Made by a program: the position numbers and the translations under genes. Shown one piece after another: positions 32,366 through 42,369 of a DNA stretch of 64,000 nucleotides. The DNA is from Halocafeteria seosinensis (Eukaryota > Sar > Bigyra > Bicosoecida): the NCBI GenBank assembly GCA_001687465.1, contig LVLI01000006.1, positions 164,511 through 228,510 on the forward strand. Direction: 5' to 3'. The notes under the pieces were generated by a model. The model saw only the letters and a program-made list of their open reading frames with translations, did no database searches and was not told the origin of the DNA. The stretch's first letter is position 1. Each line of letters begins with the position of its first letter.

Positions 32366-35300
32366 AACTAGTAGCTAACTTTGGGTGGAGGATGTGAAGA
32401 TGCAGGATGGCTCAAGACGGTCGATGAATATTTCAGAGGGGCCGACAACTTCATTTACCATGCAGGTGTGCAGTATATTTTGGACTCGGTAACCACATGG
32501 CTGCAGGATAATCCTGACCGCAAATTCATCTACGTCGAAGTGAGTGTGGAGTCAACCGGGTATCCATTGCTGTCGAGAAGTACTTGAGCAAACCACTTGC
32601 AGGATGCGTTTTTCGAGCGATGGTGGCTTGAACAGAGTGAATCCAAAAAGAACCAGGTTCGAGAACTCGTTTCATCAGGTCAATTGGAATTTATCAATGG
32701 TGGTTGGTGTATGCACGACGAAGCTACACCGAGTTACATTGACATGATTGACCAAACGACTTTGGGGAATCGATTCTTGTATAACGAGTTCGGAGTTGTT
32801 CCTAAGACTACTTGGCAGGTAAAGCCACGTTGATCCATGCTCACTAAATTGTTCTTTCATCGATTTGTGGATTTCCAACAGATTGATCCCTTCGGACACA
32901 GTGGCGTACAAGCGTCACTCTTGACAGGGCTGAGTGGGTACCACGGCTTGTACTTCGCTCGGATAGACTATCAAGACTTCTTAAATCGAGAAAAGAACAA
33001 GGACATGGAAATGATATGGAGAGGGTCTGATAGCCTTGGAAAAGGAGCCCAAGCCTTTACTGGTGTTTTGTATTACTTTTACTGCCCTCCTCCTGGTCTG
33101 TGTTTTGACCAGTCTTGCAACCTTGCCACTCCAATTCAAGATGACGAGCGCATCTTTGGAGTCAATGTGGATTACCTCGTCGACTTGTTTGTTACTGACG
33201 CATTGCTACAAGCAGGGAACTATCATGGTGACATTATGTTTACTATGGGATGCGACTTTAATTATGAGCAAGGTACGATTTTCAATGTAGTGCCGCCTAA
33301 ACTTGAGCCTCCACTGCTTCTGAGAATCCTTCGCAGCGGACGAGTATTACAAGAATCTTGACAAACTCATCCATTACGTCAATAAGGATGGGAGAGTCAA
33401 CGCCTTTTACTCCACACCTAGCATCTACACTGAGGCCAAGAACAAGCTGAACCGTTCGTGGTCTGTTAAGACCGACGGTATGTTACCAAGGCCATTCGAA
33501 CAAACGTCTAGTTTGGAATAGTTTATTGATACTGTTGCTTACCACAGACTTCTTCCCCTACGCGGGTGCGCCATTCGCTGTATGGGCAGGATATTATACC
33601 TCCAGACCATCGCTAAAAGGCTATATCAGAGATACCTCAAGTTTCCTGCAGAGCATGAGGGCGTTGCTGTGGGCGGCAGATATCCGGAACGCAGACATTG
33701 AGTTTCTGGAGAAAACGATGGGGTTGTTACAACATCACGATGCAGTGACAGGGACTGAACGGCAACTGGTCGCCTTCGATTATGCCAAACGAGCTGCCAT
33801 GGGTCATGATCGTGCATTAAAGCCAATGAGTGAAGCGATTCGAACTCTCACCAACGCCAACGTTCCAGGTTGGACGGATTGCCCCTTAACCAATGTTTCC
33901 ATTTGCGATGTGTCCGAGTCGAATGACAACTTCGCCATGGTGATAACAAATCAAGTTGGTCAAGAAAGAAGCGTATTTGTGCGCACGGTCGTGTCCGTAA
34001 AGAATAGCGGATCTTGGAAAGTCATCGATTCAGATGGAAATGATGTCGTTGCGCAGCTTGTTCCGTTATCTGAACGTGATAAGTCCCTGAGAAGTATTAA
34101 CCTGAGGTTTGATCAAAATCAAGAAAATGTTCAATGGTTGGTTTTCCGGAGCAGATCGCTTCCTGCATACGGTTTCGATACTTACTTCGTTCAAGCGACA
34201 TCTTCTGACGGTGCTACTTTAACAAGCTTGTCACGGGTGCGGCACTTGTATAGTTCCTCCTTACGAGGGATCCCCTTTGATAACTTTTCTATTGGGAATG
34301 AATTGATTGAGCTCCAGTTTGACGGTACAAGCGGTCTCCTAGAAATGGCGAGAAACAAACTGAGTGGAGTCTCAATGTCCCTGGAACAGAAATTCATGTG
34401 GTGGAACGCATCTACTGGGAATGGTAGTCTGTTAGATGCTCAAACATCTGGAGCATATGTATTTCGACCGAATAAAACTTATGCGTTCAATATCTCAAAT
34501 ACAGTGGGTGCGACGACAGTTGAAGGTCCAGTTGTGCAAGAGGTTCGACAGACTTTCGCTAATTGGGTGACCCAAGTAATTCGTGTTGTGAGTGGTTCAG
34601 TCAGTGCTGAATTCGAATGGACAGTGGGGCCCATTCCAATCGCTGTAAGTATCAGTGAGTTTCATTGTCTGTGTCTTTGAAGTTCACCACGCGTAAGATT
34701 CTCCAATTGGCCACAGGATCATCTGGGGAAGGAGATCATTTCCCGATTCTCGTCGGACCTGTCTACCGACAAGACATGGTATACTGACTCCAATTGTCGA
34801 GACTTCTTCAAACGCCGAAAAGATTTTCGTCCAACGTGGAATCTTACCGTAACTGAGCCGGTGGCAGACAACTATTACCCTGTCGACTGTGGCATGTATA
34901 ATACTGATGTGAACGATGGGCGAATGCTGTCAATAGCTAACGACAGGGCGGAAGGAGGAGCTTCCCTGCGAGATGGTGAATTGGAGCTAATGGTCCATCG
35001 TCGGCTGCTAAGGGATGACTTTGAAGGGTACGCCGTATCTTTTCCTTCTTCAGACGAAATAAGATGCAAAAGGGTTTGATATGTATGTGTGCAGACTTAA
35101 CCAGGCGCTCAACGAGACGGGTTTAACAGGAGAGGGGTTGATAACTCGGGGGCTTCACCGTTTGGGTATCGGCAACTCCTCGGAAACGGTTGTTACTCTA
35201 CGAGAAAATTTCCAAGAAAATCTGTTTAAACCTTTGATTGCGTATGCTCCTATGAACGGCGTTGACGTAAAGACCTGGTTACAGCAGTACACCGTCAGGT

Positions 35301-35739
35301 CTTCTACTTTGAACCAGCCTTTGCCGAAGAATGTCCATTTGCTGACAGTAGACAATCAAAACTACGGGTCGAAAGTCTTGGTTCGGCTAGCCCATCTTTA
35401 TGAAAGGCATGAACCAGCTCCTTACTCACACAATGTGACGTTGGAGCTCGCAAATCTTTTTAGTGACATCAAGATCACGTCTGCAGAGGAGTACAACCTA
35501 AGAGCAAACCAGCCTGTTTCAGAATTCCAATCCATGGAGTGGAAGGTATGTTAAGATTGAGCGCCCTGCCGTTGCCGTAAACCTTCCATTTGGCTGTTGC
35601 ATTGCAGGTCCAAGGCGAAAGTGACGTGCCTGAGAGCTTGCTAGAATATTTCTCCCAGAATCCCCCCTCCGGTTCCAATCTGAGTTTTTCCCTTCGCCCC
35701 ATGGAGATCCGCACATTCATTTGTGAATATGAGCGATAA
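32135..35739 (+). CDS. Lysosomal-type alpha-mannosidase (GH38), copy 2
   Basis: Nine exons: 32135..32297, 32406..32539, 32603..32818, 32882..33272, 33337..33477, 33548..34644, 34717..35027, 35095..35545, 35608..35739; 1,011 residues. The start ATG at 32135 precedes a signal peptide ([17 protein letters not shown]). It keeps the zinc-site [16 protein letters not shown], the nucleophile Asp in [40 protein letters not shown] and the C-terminal [15 protein letters not shown]. Eight of nine exons have exactly the lengths of copy 1; exon 6 is 6 nt longer (1,097 against 1,091). Intron 1 carries a long TG microsatellite. Function as for copy 1; the two may differ in expression or pH optimum (inference). 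Confidence 0.95.
32317..32363. repeat. (TG)n microsatellite in mannosidase intron 1
   Basis: An uninterrupted TG dinucleotide run of about 47 bp lies within the first intron of mannosidase copy 2 (32298-32405). The corresponding intron of copy 1 lacks it, so it expanded after the duplication. Confidence 0.95.
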
Positions 35740-36658
35740 ATGTACCACGTACAGGTAGCGGCGGTAGGTATGCTGCACTCTCCTCAGTTCTCGTGGGGAC
35801 AGGAATTATTGCAAGCGTCGTAACGCGGGTATGCACTCTAAATAGGTTAATATCAGTGAAAAAGCCAAAAGTTGAATACATGCGCAGCCGCTGACTACAT
35901 ACAAGTCAGCGAATGGGCACTACTATGCCGACTTGCAAGTGCACTTCTGACACTTTCTGGTATTGTGCGAAGACACGAGTGCGGAGTGATATACATATAC
36001 TGTCATGTCTCATTTATGAGTTTGTTGCTTCTCAGTGACGTGACTCATGACTCTTCCAGTGCATTTCTTACTTACTGTTTGAATAGCACCCACTTTCATA
36101 CAATTTTAGAGAATGAAAGTATCTGCTTGCTTCCGGTTCTGGTCGCCTTCGATTATGCCAAACGAGCTGCCATGGTTCGGCCGATGGAGATCCGTACTTT
36201 TATCTGCAAATATGGGCGGTGAATAAGCTTCATTGGAGTATGTTTAACTTGGAAAGCGCTGCCACATTGCTTGCAAAATGCTTGTAGCTACAATCATTAA
36301 GCGAGATACCAACCGCTGGAGCAGAGTTCTCGAGTACACCGGAGGAAGTCTTGCTCGAAAATGGAGCTAGGGTAGGAAGAAGCAGAGAGTAACCTTAGAA
36401 TAGTGAAGTTGCCACTTTACGTACGGCTACCTATAGTTCATAAGGAGAGCCTTCAGAGTGAAGATGAAACCAATGATTCGATGTGTCCTTTTCCGCTCCT
36501 TTTCGTTCGTACAATTCTTACTACGGAACGAGCTGGCTGCAATCCGGGCCCGGCGCTGAGCCCGGGCGAGAAAAGTGACACCGCATAATCCTTCATACCC
36601 CTTTCCCAAGCTGGTTTATTGCTGTGTACGCCCGTTTCCGAGGTTCATATCGAGTACT
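35740..36658. other. Intergenic stretch with mannosidase relic and GC-rich upstream element
   Basis: This lies between mannosidase copy 2 and the GlnRS gene. It holds the mannosidase fragment at 36139-36222 and, about 100 bp before the GlnRS start, two adjoining GC palindromes (CCGGGCCCGG at 36544-36553 and GCCCGGGC at 36560-36567) that could act in the promoter. Nothing else is recognisable. Confidence 0.4.
36139..36222 (+). pseudogene. Alpha-mannosidase fragment (third copy relic)
   Basis: Bases 36139-36175 are identical over 37 bp to 33766-33802 in exon 6 of mannosidase copy 2 (encoding [12 protein letters not shown]). They are followed directly by sequence matching the last exon ([15 protein letters not shown] and a stop at 36220-36222). 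Everything between these two parts of the enzyme, about 1.2 kb of coding sequence, is missing, as are all upstream exons. This is a deletion remnant of a further mannosidase copy lying downstream of the intact gene. Confidence 0.85.
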
Positions 36659-39600
36659 ATGTCTTCGTCGTCAGGCGCATCCTCCGCGTCTCCTCTGGAG
36701 ACTGTGAGGAGAGCGTTCTTTGTGGCATGTGGTCTGGAAGAGAAGACCGCGGTGGAAGCCTTGTCCAAGGCGAAAATTGCTGATGCAATGGAATCCATTT
36801 TTTTCGAAGCTTTCCCGACGAACTACGAGCTGAGGAAAAAGTATGAAGATCTCCTTCGTGAAGAGAGCAAGACCGGGAAAGAGAAGAGAGAGGAATTTGA
36901 AGCTGCCATTGGACAAGGGAATCGACTGAGCAACAACGTGGCGAAGTTACTGTTTGAAGCTGCTGGAACTCTGAAGGACACGGCACAGGCATTCCGGTCG
37001 TTCCTTGTCAAGAAGATTGTGTCGGGTGATCTCTCCAACAAAGAGCAGGTCATGGAGGCGGTCAAGTACTTGAATAAACTGGCACGAACCAAAGATGCTG
37101 ACCTCGACGAAGCGGAATTTAACGAGGTTTGTGGTGTTGGAGTGGAAGTGTCCAATCAAGAATTAGAAAATAAAATCGATGAAATTATTGACGAGAACAA
37201 GGAGAGGGTCTTGGAAGAGCGATATCTCTTCCCTTACAAGTCGCTGATCTTCCATATTCGAGATGACCCAAGGCTGAAGTGGGGCGATAAAAGTTTTGCC
37301 GTGTCGAAGTTGCAAGAGAAGGTGGAAAAGCTCCTTGGACCCAAAACGGAAGAGGATGAAAGGGCTGCGAAGGAAAAGAAAGGAAAGGGGAAACAAAAGG
37401 GAAAAGGAAAAGAGAAAGACACTGCTAGTGATAAACATGATGGTAAAGGGCCGAACAGCGGGCCAACCAAAGGACCGGTTGAGGATGACAGCTTTGTTGG
37501 GCGCGATCTAGCAGCTGCGAACAACAGCAAAGAGTTAAAACGCGAACACGCGCAAATAACAGGTGGGATTACACGTACTAGGTTTCCCCCGGAGCCAAAC
37601 GGATTCCTTCACATAGGCCATGCTAAGAGCATGAATTTGAACTTCTACGGAATATTTAAAGCGTTGGGAATGGAGCAACCAGGACACACACTCTTCCGGT
37701 ACGATGATACCAATCCTGAAGCTGAAACCGACGAATACATTGATTCTCAGGTGAGTTTTGCGAATTCGTTGTGGCTAGCTGTGCTGTGAGGAGAATCTTT
37801 TGCACGTCAGTATGAGCAATGCATTTTCGCATTTTCCGTGCTTATAAACAATATCGATCTAGTCTGAGCACTTACTCTTCCGATCGAACGAATTGATATC
37901 CCATTCATCCTTTGGAAGGTAACTATCTTTGTGTCTTGTTTTTCTCAGGCGGAAAACGTTTCCTGGCTCGGATGGAAACCTTATAAAGTCACCCATAGCT
38001 CGGACTACTTTGATGAGCTCTATAGACTGGCTCGGGAATTGATAAAAAGAGGAAAAGCCTATGTATGCCATCAGACGGCAGAAGAAGTAAAAAAATGCCG
38101 CGAGATAGCTAGGTAAGTCGTAAGAAAGACACATAGCAGATCCTCTCGTAGTGCAAGGAGATGTCCTCTTCTGGGTGCCTGTGGCAGAGCAAAATCCGGT
38201 GATCCTCACAGTCCTTGGAGGGACAGATCCATTAATGAATCCTTGAGAGAGTTTGAAAAGATGAAAATGGGGATTTACGGCGAAGGGGAAGCGACGCTCA
38301 GAATGAAAATAGATATGAGCTCTCCTAACCCGTGTATGTGGGATCCGGTAGCATATAGGTATGTCACTTGTGCTGTTGAGAATCGTTTTCGTTGACTACA
38401 CTAACGTCCTTATGTCCTATTTATTGGTCTGTTGCTTCCAGGATTAAGTTTGTTCCTCACCCCAAAACCGGTGAAACTTGGTGTATATATCCGAGCTACG
38501 ATTTTACGCACTGTCTGGTTGACTCTTTGGAGCACATTGATTACTCGCTGTGCACTCTTGAATTTGAGGTGCGGCGAGACTCCTACTATTGGCTCCTGGA
38601 GGCTCTGGACCTGTGGAGACCGATGGTATGGGAATTCTCAAGACTTAATCTTACCCACACAGTCCTGAGCAAACGGAAGATTCTCAAGCTAAAGAATACT
38701 GGTGTCGTAAGTTCTGGCGTTGTGAAAGGAGTTGTAGAGATTATACACGAACTTGCTCCCCTCGTTTTACCACAGCTACGTGGGTGGGATGACCCTCGTA
38801 TATTAACTATCAACGGATTGAGGAGAAGGGGCTATACCCCAAAAGCGATTAACGATTTCTGCCAAGCAATTGGGGTGACTCGGAAGGATAATGTGATACA
38901 AATGGAGCTCCTAGAGCACTGTTGTCGGAATGACCTTGATGCACATACTCAGAGGAGGTTTGGTGTCCTCAGGCCATTAAAATTGGTGTTGACCAATGTC
39001 CCGGATGACCATTACGAGGAACTGGAAGTGAACAACCATCCGAAGGTAAGGTTCGACCAACGCTACTGTTTAGACGATTTTCTGAGTACTTCTCGACTTG
39101 GAGGTGCAGGATGCTAGTATGGGCTCTCACAAGAAGCCTTTGAGCAAAGTAATATACATTGATGAGGATGATTTCCGTGAAGAGGACATGGCCAAGTTCT
39201 TTGGATTGGCACCAAATAAAATGGCAGGTCTTCGATATGCCGGTAATGTTGTTTGCCAGGACGTTGTCAAGGATGATAGTGGGAAAATATTAGAAATTAG
39301 AGCAGAATACTGTGCGGATAGGTCGAACGGTAAACCAAAAGGAAATCTGCATTGGGTAAGCGCACCACCCGGAGAGACACCAGCGCGTGCTGAGATGCGA
39401 ATTTATGATCGCCTATTCAATCATCACGATCCATCTAATGCACCGGGAAATTGGGAAGATTATGTTAACTATGACTCCGAACTCGTTTTGAAAAACTGCT
39501 TCATTGATCGTGATCTCGTGTCAGCGCCTGTCCTATCGAAATACCAACTCGAACGCGTCGGCTACTTTTGCAAGGATTTGGATTCTACTGAGGATCACCC

Positions 39601-40249
39601 GGTATTTAATTTGACGGTGTCATTGAAGGAATCCACCGAGGTCAAGAATGTAAAGGGCAACCTTCAAGAGAATACTGCAGCTGCGAAGCACTCAGGGTCT
39701 ACCAGTCCTGTCACGTTTCCCAAGAAAGACAGAAATACCATTGACCCGTATTCAAGAATAGATCTTAGAGTCGGTAAAATTCAGCGCGTCTGGGATCATC
39801 CATCTGCCGAAAGGTTATATTGCGAGGAGATCGATATTGGAGAGGGTCAGCCGCGTACCATTTGTTCTGGGATCGCTGATCACTACACGAAGGAGGATCT
39901 CCAAAACCGTTTAGTATGTGTAGTGGCTAACCTGAAGCCTCGTGCCATGCGAGGAGTGACAAGCGCTGGAATGGTGCTGTGTGCTTCTGATTCTGATAAA
40001 AAGCATGTAGAGCTAATTGAGCCTCCATCAGGATCTGAGGTTGGGGAACGCATTGGCGCCGAAGGCTACACCGACGATGAGCCTGATGAGGAGATTAATC
40101 CTGCCAAGAAGAAAAACAATCCCTGGGTGGAGCTTTTAGAACATCTGCAGACTGCCGAAGACTGTTCGGCCGTGTATAAGGGGAAGAAGCTGTTCACTAG
40201 TGGAGGGATATGCAGCAGTAAGACTCTTGCGTCTTCTACAATTTCGTAG
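36659..40249 (+). CDS. Glutaminyl-tRNA synthetase fused to a C-terminal EMAPII/Arc1p-like tRNA-binding domain
   Basis: Five exons: 36659..37750, 37949..38112, 38188..38358, 38442..39045, 39110..40249; 1,056 residues, start ATG at 36659 ([10 protein letters not shown]). The order is an N-terminal helical GlnRS appended domain (about 1-200), a Lys-rich linker ([16 protein letters not shown]), and a class I catalytic core with [20 protein letters not shown] (HIGH motif near residue 315), [16 protein letters not shown] and LSKRK (near 551). [20 protein letters not shown] and [20 protein letters not shown] mark it as GlnRS, not GluRS. The anticodon-binding beta barrel follows. Residues about 885-1056 form an OB-fold of the EMAPII type ([38 protein letters not shown]). 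It charges tRNA-Gln; the added domain should raise tRNA affinity. It converges on eIF3h, 157 bp away. Confidence 0.95.
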
Positions 40250-40406
40250 GTTATAATATATTCTTAACCATATCTGAAGTGTTATCTGTTATGTAATTAT
40301 GAGCGCGCACCTCACCATTTGTGTTACTAGAGAGGCTTTGCCAAGCGAAGTCTTCATCTAGGCTCCGTTTTACATCCAACTAGTCATAGTCCTCTTGAAC
40401 AGTCGC

Positions 40407-41813
40407 CTATTTGTGGAATCCGCCTGCCAAGAACAATTTTCCGAAGCTTTGACCTGCAAACTGGTTTATCTGTGAGCAGTAATTGGAAACTTGCGCAGAC
40501 ATAAGCAAGACTTCCAATCGTTGATGACCACTCTCTTGCAACGGTCTGAAGCAAGGTTCATTGGGATCCTCGAGGGGGAGAGGGGGGAGCCCTTCTTGAT
40601 GCCGTTGCTTATTGAGTTCCTGGCGGGCAGCTATAAAGTCTTCCTGCTGCGCTTTTTGGTGCATTATATCCCTTTCGTGGGAAGTGTTGGCAGTTTGCGC
40701 ACCGGCTAAGTCTTCAATCTGATCGCTTAAGAATTGCAGATTTTTTTCCAGGAAAGGTGTAGCGCTTAAGTCCAGACGGTCAACATCTGTGTTCAAAATA
40801 CTCTTTCCCACTTCTCTACTGGATAACGAGGTAGTAGCGTAGTTGACAGCGCCAGATATTTCTTTGGATTTCTCCTTGCTTTCCAGATCTGCCATCAGTG
40901 CTTGTAAGAGTGCGGGATTGTGGATTCTAACAGGAATTTCTTCAAAAATAGTTCCAGAAGTGAGAGGAACCTTCGCCGCGTCTTCCACTGTAATCCTTTT
41001 GTCTTTATATGCACTCATGAAAGTATCTGTAAGTCTGAGAGCCTTAATCGAAAGAGTCCCTGAAGATGACCGCACAGGGTCATATACAATGGCCACTGAA
41101 TTGGGTCCTAGATGTTCTTGAAATTCATATTGGGTAATAATGAGGTCCTTATTGCAGTATGAGCCAAGGTAGGTCGACTGGTACCATCCCACTTGGTTGT
41201 TATCCACGTTGACCTGCGGTGTTTCGAGTTTAAACAACCACCAGTTTGAACAGGCGAACGCGGACAATCAGTTATTGACGCAGACAAAAATACATACGTC
41301 TCTTAATGCTTTAAGCATATCCATCTGAGGATCGACATCGTCTTTATCAGATGATGAATTAGACGATGGAAAGGGGAAGCAATGGGTGACTTCCAAGCGA
41401 TTATCCACGTCCAAGCCTAACAGTGATCCCGCGACGAAGGTGGGGAGACTCTCACTGCAATGCTTGATTATTTTCATCACAGCCTGCATTTGACAATATA
41501 GAACAAACACTTTAATAGAGGGCATTATCCTATTCGAAAAACTCCAAAAAAGGTTCTAAAGGGGCCAGACGCTCCCCCATCGGTGTCACTATGCCTTACT
41601 ACCACTTTACGGAAGATTAACGTCACTTACCAGGCCATCTAAATAAACCCTATCTATTTTCTTCCCACTTGAGCCACCTGTTTCCCCAGCACTATAGCCC
41701 AATGTGTTGCTAAATGCTTGGGAAGGGTTCTGGACCACGGAGGCTGCTGTGGCCTTTTTATCACCTCCTTGGCCTCCACCTCCCCATTGTCGACGATTAT
41801 TGTTGTACGACAT
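40407..41813 (-). CDS. Eukaryotic translation initiation factor 3 subunit H
   Basis: Three exons: complement(40407..41213, 41298..41483, 41631..41813), introns 84 and 147 nt, 391 residues, start ATG at 41813 (MSYNNNRRQW). A Gly/Ser-rich leader is followed by an MPN domain (about residues 55-190): VYLDGLAVMKIIKHCSES, LLGLDVDNRLEVTHCFPFP, NQVGWYQSTYLGSYCN and SVAIVYDPVRSSSGTLSIKA. The JAMM metalloprotease ligands are absent, as in other eIF3h proteins, so it is structural. The C-terminal half is the helical eIF3h region (FLEKNLQFLSDQIEDL; RQELNKQRHQEGLPPLP). It is part of the eIF3 complex on the 40S subunit. Confidence 0.94.
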
Positions 41814-42369
41814 TGTGGACAGACGGGAAGTTCAACTATACTCCAGCAAGAGATCCCGAGAAACCATTGCAATCTAAGCGTATTCAGCCTCCAAAGTGGA
41901 CGTCCTACATAAGTGCCATATTTGATTGTCTCGTTGAAGTTAGAGAGGGTTCACTGGGAGTCCGACCGCCAGCACTGATCTCCTCAGCACAGTGGCCCAC
42001 CAGTGCTTTGTGTACCCAGTATCTTCATAAGAGGTTATATGTGTGTTGGAAAGACGGTGGTGAGTGGAGCCTGCCTTCTTCAGACGGTACTGGAATTGAG
42101 GAACAAACTGCGTCGTATACATGGTGCCTTTGTACCTAAGTTATTCATTTGGTCACTGGAACTCTCAACTGGGGTCTCAAGTTGTCTTAACCTGAAGCGC
42201 GGTACAGACACATATTGAGCTCCGTACTCGAAAATCGAATAGCTCAACCAAATAAATTGAAATGGGAACAGAAATGGTATTGAAACGTTTTCCAGCGACA
42301 TGTAGATCTACCGGTACGTCATACAGTAGTTAAGCAAACCCTGAAACCCGAGTCTCAGGAGACTGAGTC
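41814..42369. other. Intergenic stretch, no assigned gene
   Basis: This lies between eIF3h (its 5' side) and the coiled-coil gene (its 3' side). A plus-strand frame without a good start covers 41820-42139 but shows no domain. A short repeat gagtctcagg occurs twice at about 42350-42375 around the stop codon of the next gene. Confidence 0.35.

Noticed and set aside
36544-36567. GC palindromes before GlnRS as a terminator or tRNA
   Set aside because: They are too short for a tRNA and the flanks do not fold as one. I note them only as possible promoter elements.
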